Assembly (NCBI RefSeq): GCF_017355965.1
Contig: NZ_JAFIQW010000001.1
Span: 434,001 to 498,000 of the forward strand
Direction: 5' to 3'
Length of the DNA: 64,000 nt
DNA from: Desertivibrio insolitus
GTDB taxonomy: Bacteria; Actinomycetota; Actinomycetes; Actinomycetales; Microbacteriaceae
The notes beneath the pieces were generated by a model, which did no database searches, was not told the origin of the DNA, and saw nothing but the letters and a program-made list of their open reading frames with translations. Of the stretch, positions 16,324 to 26,518 are shown one piece after another; position 1 is the first letter of the stretch; each line of letters starts with the position of its first letter. Made by a program: the position numbers and the translations under genes.

Positions 16324-17442
16324 CTACTCGACCGGGGAGGAAGGCACGTGCCGCTCGTCCGGGCCCACGTACTCCGACAGCGGGCGGATGAGCGCGTTCG
16401 AGGCGCGCTGCTCGACGATGTGCGCGGTCCAGCCGAGCACCCGCGACGCGACGAAGAGCGGCGTGAACACCGCAGGGTCGAAGCCGAGCAGCGCGTACGC
16501 CGGTCCCGAGGGGTAGTCGAGGTTCGGGCGGATACCGGTGCGCTCGGTCATCCCGCGCTCGAGCGCGTCGTACAGCTCCGCGACGTCGGTCGCCCCGCGG
16601 TCGGCGACGAGAGTGTCGAGCGCCGCCTTCATCGTCGGCACCCGGGAGTCGCCGTTCTTGTAGACGCGGTGCCCGAAGCCCATGACCTTGCGCTTCTCCG
16701 CGCGCACCCGGTCGAGCCACTCCTCGACCCGCTCGGGGCTGCCGATCTCTTCGAAGACGCCCATGACGGCCTCGTTCGCGCCGCCGTGCAGCGGCCCCTT
16801 GAGGGCGCCGATCGCGCCGGTCACGGCCGAGTACAGGTCGGCGAGCGTCGACGTGATGACCCGCGCGGTGAAGGTCGACGCGTTGAAGGAGTGCTCGGCG
16901 TACAGCACCATCGACACCCGGAACGCGTCGGCGTCGACGTCGCTCGGCTCCTCCCCGAACGTCATCCAGAGGAAGTTGCGCGAGTAGTCGAGGTCGTCGC
17001 GCGGCTCGACGAGGTCGAGTCCGCGGCGCCGGCGCTGCGTGTAGGCGACCACGGCGGGCAGCAGGGCGAAGAGGGTCAGCGCGCGGTCGAGGTCGGCCTC
17101 GGCGGAGGCATTCGTCGACGGGTCCGCGGCTCCGATCGCGCTGACGGCGGTGCGCACGACGTCCATGGGGTGGGCGGATGCCGGGAGCAGCTCGACCACC
17201 CGGCGCACCGTCTCGGGCAGCGCGCGCCGCGACCGCTCCTCGCGCCGCAGCGCCTCGAGCTGCCGGGCATCCGGAAGCTCGCCGTGCCACAGCAGGTGGG
17301 CGACCTCCTCGACGGAGCAGTGCGCGGCGAGCTCCTGCACGGGGTAGCCGCGGTAGAGCAGCGAGTTCGTGTCGGGGTTGACCTTGCTGACGGCGGTCTC
17401 GTCGACGACGACGCCCGCGAGGCCCTTGCGGATCTCAGTCAT
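16324..17442 (-). CDS. prpC: 2-methylcitrate synthase
   Basis: Citrate-synthase family enzyme condensing propionyl-CoA with oxaloacetate in the methylcitrate cycle. 372 residues, the length of type II methylcitrate synthases. Conserved parts: LLYRGYPVQELA, HSFNASTFTARV with the first catalytic His, GALKGPLHGGANEAVM with the second, and MGFGHRVYKNGDSR with the third His and substrate Arg. AAGGAG precedes the ATG. It is the last gene of prpD-prpB-prpC, which distinguishes it from ordinary citrate synthase. Confidence 0.94.
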   Translation of the reverse strand: MTEIRKGLAGVVVDETAVSKVNPDTNSLLYRGYPVQELAAHCSVEEVAHLLWHGELPDARQLEALRREERSRRALPETVRRVVELLPASAHPMDVVRTAVSAIGAADPSTNASAEADLDRALTLFALLPAVVAYTQRRRRGLDLVEPRDDLDYSRNFLWMTFGEEPSDVDADAFRVSMVLYAEHSFNASTFTARVITSTLADLYSAVTGAIGALKGPLHGGANEAVMGVFEEIGSPERVEEWLDRVRAEKRKVMGFGHRVYKNGDSRVPTMKAALDTLVADRGATDVAELYDALERGMTERTGIRPNLDYPSGPAYALLGFDPAVFTPLFVASRVLGWTAHIVEQRASNALIRPLSEYVGPDERHVPSSPVE

Positions 17443-17490
17443 GTCACTCCTTCGTGATGTCGTGTGGTGCCGGATGCCCCGGGGCGGGCG

Positions 17491-18384
17491 CTAGGGCCGG
17501 TAGGTGAACACCGACTCGTCGAACGCGTTGTAGCCCGCGTAGTCGATGAGCTCGTACAGGCGCGCCCGGTGCTGCATCTCGCCGAGCAGCGACTCCTGGG
17601 TGCCCTCGGCCTTGATCGTGTCGAGGCCGCGCTCGGCGGCGCCCATCGCGAGGCGCAGCAGTGTGACGGGGTAGATCACGATGTTCATGCCGAGCGACGC
17701 GAGCTGCTCGCGGGTGAGCAGCGTGCCCTTGCCGAACTCGGTCATGTTCGCGAGCAGCGGCACGTCGATCGCGGCGCGCATCGCCTCGAACTCCCGCTCG
17801 CCCTCGAGCGCCTCGGGGAAGATCGCGTCGGCGCCGGCGTCGACGAGCGCCTTGGCGCGGTCGATCGCGGCGTCGAGACCCTCGACCGCGCGGATGTCGG
17901 TGCGCGCCATGATCAGGAAGTTGGCGTCGCGTCGGGCGTCGACCGCCGCGCGCACGCGCTTCAGCGCCGTGTCGGCGTCGACGACCTGCTTGCCGTCGAG
18001 GTGCCCGCAGCGCTTGGGGTTGACCTGGTCCTCGATGTGCAGACCCGCGACGCCCGCGTCCTCGAGCTGCTGCACGCTGCGCGCGACGTTCATCGGCTCG
18101 CCGAAGCCCGTGTCGGCGTCGACCAGGGCGGGCAGGTCGGTCACTCGCGCGATCTGCTGCGAGCGCCCGGCGACCTCGGTGATCGTCGTGAGCCCGATGT
18201 CGGGCAGCCCGAGGTCGGCGCTCAGCACGGCGCCGGAGATGTAGATGCCGTCGAAGCCCCTGTCCTGGATCAGCTGCGCCGACAGCGGGTTGAACGCGCC
18301 GGGGAACTGCAGGAGCTCCCCCGACGCGAGGCGTTCGCGCAGCGCGGCGCGCTTGCTCGCGGCATCCGTCTTCGAGTGCAGCAT
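17491..18384 (-). CDS. prpB: 2-methylisocitrate lyase
   Basis: ICL/PEPM-superfamily lyase splitting 2-methylisocitrate into pyruvate and succinate. 297 residues. The catalytic-loop motif KRCGH is at 124-128 and the metal-binding VDADTGFGEP at 88-97. The N-terminal LLQFPGAFNPLSAQLIQDRG is typical. The ATG at 18384 directly abuts the prpD stop (TAG-ATG), indicating translational coupling. Together with prpD and prpC it makes propionyl-CoA (from odd-chain or branched-chain catabolism) enter central metabolism. Confidence 0.96.
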   Translation of the reverse strand: MLHSKTDAASKRAALRERLASGELLQFPGAFNPLSAQLIQDRGFDGIYISGAVLSADLGLPDIGLTTITEVAGRSQQIARVTDLPALVDADTGFGEPMNVARSVQQLEDAGVAGLHIEDQVNPKRCGHLDGKQVVDADTALKRVRAAVDARRDANFLIMARTDIRAVEGLDAAIDRAKALVDAGADAIFPEALEGEREFEAMRAAIDVPLLANMTEFGKGTLLTREQLASLGMNIVIYPVTLLRLAMGAAERGLDTIKAEGTQESLLGEMQHRARLYELIDYAGYNAFDESVFTYRP

Positions 18385-19881
18385 CTAGAACAGTCCCTTC
18401 GGGGCGACGGGCACGGACGGGGCGACGACGGTGAGCCCGCCGAGCTCCTCGGCGGTGAGTTCGGGCAGCCGCTCGGCGAGCGAGAGGAAGCGCTCGGTCT
18501 CGCGCTCGTCGAGCACGTCCTCGGCGAGCGTGCGGAACTTCCGCACGTAGTCGGGCCGGCTGAACGGCCGGGCGCCGAGCGGGTGGGCGTCGGCGACGGC
18601 GATCTCGTCGACGATGCGGGTGCCGTCGGCGAGGTCGATCTCGACGCGGCCGCCGAAGGCCTTCTCGCTCGGGTCCTCCGAGTGGTAGCGGCGGGTCCAC
18701 TCCGGGTCCTCCGTCGTCGTGACCTTGCGCCACAGCGCGACGGTGGAGGCGCGTCCCGCGCGCTCGGGCGTGTAGGAGTCGACGTGGTGCCACGCGCCGT
18801 CCTCGAGCGCGACCGTGAAGATGTACGGGATCGAGTGGTCGAGGGTCTCGCGGCTCGCGGTCGGGTCGTACTTCTGCGGGTCGTTCGCGCCCGACCCGAT
18901 CACGTAGTGCGTGTGGTGCGACGTGTGCAGCACGATGCGGTCGACGGATGCCGCGTCGAGCCCGGGGTGCTCGTGGTGCAGCTTGCGGGCGAGGTCGATC
19001 CACGCCTGCGCCTGGTACTCGGCGCTGTGCTCCTTGGTGTAGCTGTCGAGGATGCCGCGCTTGGGCTCGCCGCGCTCGGGCAGCGGCACCCGGTAGTGCG
19101 CGTCGGGTCCGTCGAGCAGCCAGGCGATGACGCCGTCCTCGCCCTCGTAGATCGGCGACGGGCTCGTCTGGCCGCGCATCGCCCGGTCGATCGACTCGAT
19201 CGCGACCTTGCCGGCGTAGGCCGGGGCGTACGCCTTCCAGGTCGAGATCTCGCCCTTGCGCGACTGCCGCGTCGCGGTCGTGGTGTGCAGCGCCTGGCCG
19301 ACGGCGCGGTAGACGGTCTCGGCGTCGAGGCCGAGGAGCGTGCCGATGCCGGCGGCGGCGGAGGGGCCGAGGTGCGCGACGTGGTCGATCTTGTGCTTGT
19401 GCAGGCTGATCGCGCGTACGAGGTCGATCTGCACCTCGTAGCCGGTCGCGAGCCCGCGCACGAGCGCGGCCCCGTCGCATCCGGCGTGCTGCGCGACGGC
19501 GAGGATCGGCGGGATGTTGTCGCCCGGGTGCGAGTAGTCGGCCGCGAGGAACGTGTCGTGGTAGTCGAGCTCGCGCACCGCGACGCCGTTCGCCCAGGCC
19601 GCCCACTCGGGCTCGAAGCGGCCCTCGATGCCGAAGACGGTGCTGCCCCCGCGGCTCGCAATCCTGTCCTGGGCCTGCCCGCGGGCGGCGACGACGGGCG
19701 CGCGGCCGAGCGAGGCGACCGCCACGGCCGCGTTGTCGATCACGCGGTTCACGATCATCTCGGCGACGTCGTCCTCGACGCCGACGGGGTCGGTCGCGAC
19801 CTCGGCGATCTTCCACGCGAGCTGCTCCTCGCGGGGCAGGTTCTCGTCGCTGCGGTGCACGCGCACGTCGTTGAGCTTCAC
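18385..19881 (-). CDS. prpD: 2-methylcitrate dehydratase
   Basis: MmgE/PrpD-family dehydratase, 498 residues, converting 2-methylcitrate to 2-methyl-cis-aconitate. Landmarks: [19 protein letters not shown] near the N-terminus, the [22 protein letters not shown] region with the conserved His and Asp residues, and KSPSPIY-type sequence [13 protein letters not shown] in the middle. First gene of the prpDBC operon on the minus strand. The GTG start at 19881 is preceded by TAGGCT (19890-19895) with 8 bases between, a near-leaderless promoter. No dedicated prp regulator is adjacent. Confidence 0.95.
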   Translation of the reverse strand: MKLNDVRVHRSDENLPREEQLAWKIAEVATDPVGVEDDVAEMIVNRVIDNAAVAVASLGRAPVVAARGQAQDRIASRGGSTVFGIEGRFEPEWAAWANGVAVRELDYHDTFLAADYSHPGDNIPPILAVAQHAGCDGAALVRGLATGYEVQIDLVRAISLHKHKIDHVAHLGPSAAAGIGTLLGLDAETVYRAVGQALHTTTATRQSRKGEISTWKAYAPAYAGKVAIESIDRAMRGQTSPSPIYEGEDGVIAWLLDGPDAHYRVPLPERGEPKRGILDSYTKEHSAEYQAQAWIDLARKLHHEHPGLDAASVDRIVLHTSHHTHYVIGSGANDPQKYDPTASRETLDHSIPYIFTVALEDGAWHHVDSYTPERAGRASTVALWRKVTTTEDPEWTRRYHSEDPSEKAFGGRVEIDLADGTRIVDEIAVADAHPLGARPFSRPDYVRKFRTLAEDVLDERETERFLSLAERLPELTAEELGGLTVVAPSVPVAPKGLF

Positions 19882-19889
19882 GATCGCTC

Positions 19890-19895
19890 AGCCTA
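19890..19895 (-). promoter_or_regulatory. predicted -10 element of prpDBC
   Basis: TAGGCT, 8 bases before the prpD GTG. Confidence 0.45.
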
Positions 19896-20029
19896 GAACG
19901 CACCGGTTCGCGCCGGGCCGCGGCGCGGCCTTGCCCCGCGAAGGCGCGTGGGCGTACGTTTCCGCTCGGAGAGCCGGGAAGTCTGGTCGGCCCGCGAGAG
20001 CGGAGACATCGACCCCGAAAGGATCGGCC

Positions 20030-20941
20030 ATGGCAACCGCAGCCGTCATCACCGTCACCGCACTGCAGAAGCGGTTCGGACGGCATCCGGCCCTCGACGG
20101 CCTCGACCTCGAGGTGCGCGAGGGCGAGGTGCACGGCTTCCTCGGCCCGAACGGCGCGGGCAAGTCGACGACCCTCCGCATCCTGCTCGGCCTCATGCGG
20201 GCCGACGGCGGCACCGCGCGAGTGCTCGGCCGCGATCCGTGGACCGCCACCGTCGCGATCCACCGCGACATCTCCTACGTGCCGGGCGACGTCAGCCTCT
20301 GGCCGAACCTCACGGGCGGCGAGACGATCGACCTGCTCACCCGGCTGCGTGGCGGCGCCGACGAGCGGTTGCGCGACCGCCTGCTGCGCGACTTCGAGCT
20401 CGACCCCCGCAAGAAGGCGCGCAGCTACTCCAAGGGCAACCGGCAGAAGGTCGCCCTCGTCGCGGCGCTCGCGCGGCGCGCCGACCTGTACCTGCTCGAC
20501 GAGCCGACGAGCGGGCTCGACCCGGTGATGGAGACGGTGTTCCGCCGGCACATCGACCGTGTGCGCGACGAGGGCGCGGCGGTGCTGCTGTCGAGCCACA
20601 TCCTCAGCGAGGTCGAGCAGCTGTGCGACCGCGTGACGATCATCCTCGCCGGGCGCACCGTCGAGACGGGCACCCTCGGTGAGCTGCGGCACCTCACGCG
20701 CACCTCGTTCCGGGTGACGACGGGGGCGGATGCCGCCGTGTTCGCCGCCCTCGACGGCGTCGCCGACCTGCGTGCCGAGAACGGCACCGTCGAGTTCGAC
20801 GTCGACTCCGAGCGGGTGCCCGCGGTGCTCGAGCTGCTCGCGACCCTGCGCCCCGAGGGGCTCGCGGTGACGCCGCCGTCGCTCGAGAGCCTGTTCCTTC
20901 GGCACTACGGCGAGGAGCCCGCCGAGGCGGCACGGCGATGA
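20030..20941 (+). CDS. ABC transporter ATP-binding protein (exporter type)
   Basis: A 303-residue ABC ATPase. Walker A is GPNGAGKSTT (about residues 42-51), the signature is YSKGNRQKVALVAAL and Walker B is LYLLDEPTSGLDP, followed by SSHILSEVEQLCDR with the H-loop. A C-terminal DUF4162-like extension (DADAAVFAALDGVADLRAEN) is typical of drug/antibiotic exporters. AAAGGA lies 6 bases before the ATG. The last codons overlap the permease start (ATGA), so the two are co-translated. It probably exports a lipophilic compound; the substrate is unknown. Confidence 0.92.
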   Translation: MATAAVITVTALQKRFGRHPALDGLDLEVREGEVHGFLGPNGAGKSTTLRILLGLMRADGGTARVLGRDPWTATVAIHRDISYVPGDVSLWPNLTGGETIDLLTRLRGGADERLRDRLLRDFELDPRKKARSYSKGNRQKVALVAALARRADLYLLDEPTSGLDPVMETVFRRHIDRVRDEGAAVLLSSHILSEVEQLCDRVTIILAGRTVETGTLGELRHLTRTSFRVTTGADAAVFAALDGVADLRAENGTVEFDVDSERVPAVLELLATLRPEGLAVTPPSLESLFLRHYGEEPAEAARR

Positions 20942-22551
20942 TCGCCCGGCTCGTGCTCGCGCAGCTGCGCCGCGACCGCTGGCAGCTGCTGTTCTGGGCG
21001 GGCGGCGTCGCCCTGCTCGCGGGGTCGTCGGCCGCGGCCGTCGGGCAGGAGTTCGGCGACGAGCGTGAACGGGCCGCGATCGTCGCGGTCGCCGCCGCGA
21101 ACCCGGCGTTCCTCTTCCTCCGTGGCACCCCCGACGGCACCGGGGTCGACGCGGTCGTGTTCTTCCAGGCCTTCGCGTTCCTCGCGGTGCTCGCGGGACT
21201 GATGAGCACGTTCCTCGTCGTGCGGCACACTCGCGGCGACGAGGACGCCGGGCGCGCGGAGCTGGTCGGCGCCACCCCGGCCGGGCGCCTCCCGCCGCTG
21301 GCCGCGGCGCTCATCACGGCCGCGATCGCCGATCTGCTGCTCGGCGCCCTCACCGCCGCGGCCCTCGTCGCCGGCGGGCTCGATCCCGAGGGCTCCGCGC
21401 TGACGGGCGCCGCGCTCGCGCTCATCGGGCTCGCCTTCGCCGGCGTCGCCGCGGTCGCCGCGCAGCTGATGCCGAACTCCCGCGGCGCGAACGGCGTCGC
21501 GGGCGCCGCCGTCGGGCTCGCATACCTCGTGCGCGGCGTGGGCGACGCGCTCGGCACCCCGAGCGACGACCTCCTGCGCGTCGAGCCGGCGACGGCCACC
21601 TGGTTCTCCCCCATCGGCTGGGGCGAGCTGGTGCGCCCCTACACCGATGCGGATGCCCGTCCGCTGCTGCTCGCGCTCGCGACGGCGCTCGTGCTGTGGC
21701 TCGCCGCGTTCGCGCTGCGCGCCCGGCGGGATCTCGGCGCGAGCCTCCTCCGCGAGCGACCGGGGCGTCCACGCGCGGGCGCGCTGCTCGGCTCCGCGCC
21801 CGGCCTCGCCTGGCGCCTGCAGCTGCCGACCCTCGTCGGCTGGTGCGTCGGCGCCGCGGTGCTCGGCAGCTTCGCCGGGCTGCTCGCACCGATCGTCGCG
21901 GATGCCGCGCGCGAGAACGCCTCGCTCGGCGAGCTCATCGCGCGGCTCGTGCCCGGCACCCGCGCCGACGCGGTCGGCGCGTTCACGGCGGGCATCCTCG
22001 GCATGACGTCAGTGCTCGCGGCCGCCGCGGGCGCCCAGGCGGTGATGCGATCGCGGGCGGAGGAGGCCGACGGGCGCGCGGAGCTGCTGCTGTCGGCTCC
22101 CCTCGGCATCCGCTCCTGGCTCACGGCGCAGGTCGGCGTCGCGTTCGCCTCGACCGCCGTCGTCGCGCTCGTCGCGGGACTCGCGGCCGGGGCGGGTTTC
22201 GTCGGGGTCGGCGAGGACGGGGAGTGGTTCGGCACCGGGCTCGCCGCGGCGCTCGCGCACGTGCCCGCCGCCCTCGTGGTCGTCGGCGTCGTCGTGCTCG
22301 TCTTCGCGGTGCTGCCGCGGCTCACCGTCGCGCTCGGCTGGGCCGTGCTCGTGCTGGCGCTCGTGCTCGGCCAGCTCGGCGACCTCCTCGGCATCCCCGA
22401 CGCTCTGCAGGACGTGAGCCCGTTCCGGCACTCCTCCGCGCTGCCGGTCGAGGAGCTCGACCGGGCGGCGACCCTCGTGCTGCTCGCCGTCGCCGCGCTC
22501 GCCGCGGGTGCCGCGGTCGCGCTCGTGCGGCGCCGGGACCTCGCGTCCTGA
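20938..22551 (+). CDS. ABC-2 type exporter permease (antibiotic-exporter-like)
   Basis: A 537-residue membrane protein forming the pair with the ATPase just upstream, with which its ATG overlaps by 4 bases. About twelve hydrophobic segments are arranged as two similar halves; the motif MSTFLVVRHTRGDEDAGRAELVGA in the first half recurs as VMRSRAEEADGRAELLLSAP in the second. This layout is that of the actinomycete TnrB3-like exporters of polyketide antibiotics. No TetR-type regulator neighbours the pair, unlike many such loci. Confidence 0.88.
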   Translation: MIARLVLAQLRRDRWQLLFWAGGVALLAGSSAAAVGQEFGDERERAAIVAVAAANPAFLFLRGTPDGTGVDAVVFFQAFAFLAVLAGLMSTFLVVRHTRGDEDAGRAELVGATPAGRLPPLAAALITAAIADLLLGALTAAALVAGGLDPEGSALTGAALALIGLAFAGVAAVAAQLMPNSRGANGVAGAAVGLAYLVRGVGDALGTPSDDLLRVEPATATWFSPIGWGELVRPYTDADARPLLLALATALVLWLAAFALRARRDLGASLLRERPGRPRAGALLGSAPGLAWRLQLPTLVGWCVGAAVLGSFAGLLAPIVADAARENASLGELIARLVPGTRADAVGAFTAGILGMTSVLAAAAGAQAVMRSRAEEADGRAELLLSAPLGIRSWLTAQVGVAFASTAVVALVAGLAAGAGFVGVGEDGEWFGTGLAAALAHVPAALVVVGVVVLVFAVLPRLTVALGWAVLVLALVLGQLGDLLGIPDALQDVSPFRHSSALPVEELDRAATLVLLAVAALAAGAAVALVRRRDLAS

Positions 22552-22619
22552 CATCCGTCCGTCCGTCGCCAGCGAACGGCGGCGGACGACACGGCCCGCG
22601 CGAATAGCATGGAGGGCTC

Positions 22620-25600
22620 ATGTCTTCCGCCATCCCCGTGATCTCCTACCCGCCAGAGCTGCCCGTCAGCCAGAAGCGGGACGACATCGCGCAGGCGATT
22701 CGCGATCACCAGGTCGTGATCGTCGCGGGGGAAACCGGGTCGGGCAAGACCACGCAGCTGCCCAAGATCTGCCTCGAGCTCGGCCGCACCTCGATCGGCC
22801 ACACCCAGCCGCGGCGCATCGCCGCCCGCACGATCGCGGAGCGTGTCGCCGAGGAGCTCGGCACCGACCTCGGCGGGCTCGTCGGCTACCAGGTGCGCTT
22901 CACCGACCGCGTGAGCGACGACACGCGCATCAAGTTGATGACCGACGGCATCCTGCTCGCCGAGATCCACCGCGACCGCGACCTCAAGCGCTACGACACG
23001 ATCATCATCGACGAGGCCCACGAGCGCAGCCTCACGATCGACTTCCTGCTCGGCTACCTCAAGCAGCTGCTCCCCCGCCGCCCCGACCTCAAGGTCATCA
23101 TCACGTCGGCGACGATCGACCCCGAGAGCTTCTCGCGTCACTTCGGCGACGCCCCGATCGTCGAGGTCTCGGGCCGCACGTACCCTGTCGAGATCCGCTA
23201 CCGGCCGCTCGCGCCCGAGGACGCCGAGGAGACGGATGACGAGGGCGACGACGACTTCGACGACGAACCCCCGACCCGCCGCGGCGGCGACCGCTCGCGC
23301 GCCGACGACAAGCCGCGCGCCGAAGCCATGGATCTCATGGAGGGCATCAACCGCGCCCTCGACGAGCTCTCGCGCGAGGCGCCCGGCGACGTGCTCGTCT
23401 TCCTCAGCGGCGAGAACGAGATCCGCGACGCCGAGGACGCGATCAAGGGCCGCAACCTGCCGGGCACCGAGGTGCTCCCCCTCTACGGCCGCCTCAGCGC
23501 CGCGGAGCAGCATCGCGTCTTCGAACCGAGCAGGGTCGCGGGCCTCCGCCGCCGCGTCGTGCTCGCCACGAACGTCGCCGAGACCTCGCTCACCGTGCCG
23601 GGCATCAAGTACGTGATCGACGCGGGCACAGCCCGCATCAGCCGGTACTCGGCGCGCGCCAAGATTCAGCGCCTGCCGATCGAGGCCATCTCGCAGGCAT
23701 CCGCCCGGCAGCGCTCGGGCCGCTCCGGCCGCACCTCGAACGGCATCGCGATCCGCCTCTACTCCGAGGCCGACTACGAGCGCCGCCCGGAGTACACCGA
23801 GCCCGAGATCCTCCGCACGAACCTCGCCGCCGTCATCCTGCAGATGATCTCCCTCGGCCTCGGCGACATCGCGCAGTTCCCCTTCCTCCAGCCGCCGGAG
23901 TCGCGCGGCATCAAGGACGGCATGGACCTGCTGCGCGAGCTCGGCGCGATCGAGACGGATGCCCGGCAGCCGCGCATCACCCGGGTCGGCCGCCAGCTCT
24001 CGCAACTGCCCATCGACCCCCGGCTCGGCCGCATGCTGCTCGAGTCGAAGCAGCACGGCACCACTCGCGAAGTGCTCGCGATCGTCGCGGGGCTCTCGAT
24101 CCAGGACCCGCGGGAGCGCCCGCTCGAGAAGCGGCAGCAGGCCGACGAGAAGCACGCCCGGTTCCGCGATCAGACGAGCGACTTCCTCGGGCTGCTCAAC
24201 CTGTGGAACCACCTCGAGGAGCAGCAGCGCGAGCTCTCCTCGAGCGCGTTCCGCCGCATGTGCCGCAACGAGTACCTCAACTACCTCCGCATCCGCGAGT
24301 GGCAGGACCTCTACCGCCAGCTCGTGCGCGCGGCGAAGCAGCTCGGGCTGCACGTCGGCGAACCCTCGGTCAATCCCGACGGGATCCACCGCTCCCTGCT
24401 CGCCGGGCTGCTCAGTCAGATCGGTCTGAAGGACAGCCAGAAGAAGGACTACGTCGGCGCCCGGCAGACCCGGTTCGTGATCTTCCCCGGCTCGGCGCTC
24501 GCGAAGAAGCAGCCCGCCGCGATCATGAGCGCGGAACTCGTCGAGACCTCGCGCCTGTTCGCCCGCACCAACGCGGCGATCGACCTCGCGTGGGCCGAGC
24601 CGATCGCGAAGGGGCTGCTCAAGCGCACCGTCGGCGAGCCGCACTGGGAGAAGAAGCAGGGCGCCGCCGTCGCGTACGAGCGCGTGACGCTGTACGGGGT
24701 GCCGATCGTCGAGCGACGCCGCATCCAGTACGCGCGCGTCGACCAGGCGCACGCCCGCGAGCTGTTCATCCGACACGCGCTCGTCGAGGGCGAGTGGGAC
24801 TCGCCGCAGGCGTTCGACCGCGAGAACCGCAAGCTGCGGAAGCGCCTGCAGGAGGTCGAGGAGCGTCAGCGCCGACGCGACATCCTGTTCGACGACGAGG
24901 CGATCTTCGAGTTCTACGACAAGCGCATCCCCGACGACGTCGTCAGCACCCGCAGCTTCGAGGGCTGGTGGCGCAGGGCGCGGGCTCAGACCCCCGATCT
25001 GCTGACGATGACCGAGGCCGACCTCATCGGCGAGGACGACCGCATCGACGAGAACGCGTATCCGTCGCAGTGGCGGCAGGGCGACCAGCGGCTCACGGTC
25101 AAGTACCGCTTCGAGCCCGGCGCCGAGGACGACGGCGTCACCGTGCAGGTGCCGCTCGCGCTGCTCGCCCGGCTCTCCCCCACCGGGTTCGACTGGCAGG
25201 TGCCGGGCTTCCGCGAGGAGCTCGTCGCCGCGCTGATCAAGACGCTGCCTAAGGCGATCCGCCGCAACGTCGTGCCCGCGGCCGACTGGGCCCGCCGTCT
25301 GCTGGAGGCTCTGCCGCACGACCCGGAGGAGTCGGGCGTCTCAATCGCCGAGTACCTCGCCGACCAGATCCAGCGGAAGACCCACACCCCGGTGAGCCCC
25401 GACGACTTCGAGTGGGATCGGGTGCCCGGGCACCTGCGCGTGGGCTTCGCCGTGCTCGACGACAACGGCCGCCGGCTCGCCCGCTCGTACGACCTCGAGG
25501 GGCTGCAGCACAAGCTGAAGACCCGGTCGCGGCAGTCGGTCGCCGCCGTCACCGAGCGCACGCCGAACGCGATCGAGCGCAGCGGCATCACGACGTGGGA

Positions 25601-26444
25601 CCTCGACGAGCTGCCCCGGCACGTCGACACCCGCCGCGCCGGCGCCGTCGTGCGCGGCTACCCGGCCCTCGTGGACGAGGGCGCGTCGGTCGCGATCCGC
25701 GTGCAGGCCACTCCCGCCGACCAGGCGCGGGAGCACGCCCGAGGCATCCGGCGCCTGCTGCTGCTGACCGTGCCCTCGCCGCTCGGCTACGTGCGCGAGC
25801 ACCTGAGCCAGAACGAGAAGCTCGTGCTCGCGACGAGCCCGTACCAGAACGTGCAGGTGCTCTTCGACGACACGATGCTCGCGGTGATCGAGGCCGCCGT
25901 GCGCCGCCGCACCCCTGACGGGCTGCTGTGGACGCGCGACGAGTTCGAGGCGACGCGTCAGGCCGTCTCGGCCGAACTCGTCGACGAGCTCTACGCCGCC
26001 GTCACGCTCGTGACGCAGGTGCTCACCGCCGCCCGTGACGCCGAGCGCGCGCTCAAGGGCGCGACGAGCATGACGGTGCTGCCGGCGCTCGCCGACGCGC
26101 GCGAGCAACTCGGGGCGCTCGTCTTCCCGGGCTTCGTCTCGCGCACCGGGCTCGAGCAGCTGCGCCACGTGCCCCGCTACCTCCGCGGCATCGCGGCCCG
26201 CATGGAGAAGCTGCCGACGGACGTCGCGCGCGACCGCGTCTGGATGACCGAGGTGCAGAACGCGACGGCGCGGTACACGCAGGCGGGCGGCAGGCTGCCG
26301 CTGCAGCCGGATGCCCCGGCACACCTCCTGCGGGTGCGCTGGCTGCTCGAGGAGCTCCGCGTCTCGCTGTTCGCGCAGCACCTCGGCACCGCGGAGACGG
26401 TGTCGGTGCAGCGGATCACGAAGGCGCTGCAGGCGTCGTCCTGA
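22620..26444 (+). CDS. hrpA: ATP-dependent RNA helicase HrpA
   Basis: DEAH-box RNA helicase of 1274 residues, full length for HrpA. Walker A GETGSGKTTQ at 38-47, DEAH at 131-134, SAT of motif III (ITSATIDPESFSRHF), and motif VI QRSGRSGRT. The HA2 and OB domains follow, and the long C-terminal DUF3418 region (KYRFEPGAEDDGVTVQVPLALL, PTDVARDRVWMTEVQ) is specific to HrpA. An acidic insert near residues 200-235 is unusual in composition. HrpA rescues stalled, colliding ribosomes in E. coli. TAGCAT at 22605-22610 lies 9 bases before the ATG and GGAGGG overlaps the leader. Confidence 0.96.
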   Translation: MSSAIPVISYPPELPVSQKRDDIAQAIRDHQVVIVAGETGSGKTTQLPKICLELGRTSIGHTQPRRIAARTIAERVAEELGTDLGGLVGYQVRFTDRVSDDTRIKLMTDGILLAEIHRDRDLKRYDTIIIDEAHERSLTIDFLLGYLKQLLPRRPDLKVIITSATIDPESFSRHFGDAPIVEVSGRTYPVEIRYRPLAPEDAEETDDEGDDDFDDEPPTRRGGDRSRADDKPRAEAMDLMEGINRALDELSREAPGDVLVFLSGENEIRDAEDAIKGRNLPGTEVLPLYGRLSAAEQHRVFEPSRVAGLRRRVVLATNVAETSLTVPGIKYVIDAGTARISRYSARAKIQRLPIEAISQASARQRSGRSGRTSNGIAIRLYSEADYERRPEYTEPEILRTNLAAVILQMISLGLGDIAQFPFLQPPESRGIKDGMDLLRELGAIETDARQPRITRVGRQLSQLPIDPRLGRMLLESKQHGTTREVLAIVAGLSIQDPRERPLEKRQQADEKHARFRDQTSDFLGLLNLWNHLEEQQRELSSSAFRRMCRNEYLNYLRIREWQDLYRQLVRAAKQLGLHVGEPSVNPDGIHRSLLAGLLSQIGLKDSQKKDYVGARQTRFVIFPGSALAKKQPAAIMSAELVETSRLFARTNAAIDLAWAEPIAKGLLKRTVGEPHWEKKQGAAVAYERVTLYGVPIVERRRIQYARVDQAHARELFIRHALVEGEWDSPQAFDRENRKLRKRLQEVEERQRRRDILFDDEAIFEFYDKRIPDDVVSTRSFEGWWRRARAQTPDLLTMTEADLIGEDDRIDENAYPSQWRQGDQRLTVKYRFEPGAEDDGVTVQVPLALLARLSPTGFDWQVPGFREELVAALIKTLPKAIRRNVVPAADWARRLLEALPHDPEESGVSIAEYLADQIQRKTHTPVSPDDFEWDRVPGHLRVGFAVLDDNGRRLARSYDLEGLQHKLKTRSRQSVAAVTERTPNAIERSGITTWDLDELPRHVDTRRAGAVVRGYPALVDEGASVAIRVQATPADQAREHARGIRRLLLLTVPSPLGYVREHLSQNEKLVLATSPYQNVQVLFDDTMLAVIEAAVRRRTPDGLLWTRDEFEATRQAVSAELVDELYAAVTLVTQVLTAARDAERALKGATSMTVLPALADAREQLGALVFPGFVSRTGLEQLRHVPRYLRGIAARMEKLPTDVARDRVWMTEVQNATARYTQAGGRLPLQPDAPAHLLRVRWLLEELRVSLFAQHLGTAETVSVQRITKALQASS

Positions 26445-26506
26445 CGTCGGGGTGAGGTGCCCGGCCGGAGCCCCGAGGAGACCCTCCGGATGTCGCCCCC
26501 ACCGCC

Positions 26507-26512
26507 TACCGT
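26507..26512 (+). promoter_or_regulatory. predicted -10 element of the GNAT gene
   Basis: TACCGT, 6 bases before the ATG at 26519. Confidence 0.65.
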
Positions 26513-26518
26513 GCCCTC

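Noticed and set aside
17444-20905. A 1153-residue open frame on the minus strand
   Set aside because: Out-of-frame reading of prpB, prpD and antisense of the ABC ATPase; composition is shadow-like (Arg/Gly-rich).
21639-25319. A 1226-residue open frame on the minus strand
   Set aside because: Antisense to the ABC permease and hrpA, no domains and no start signal.
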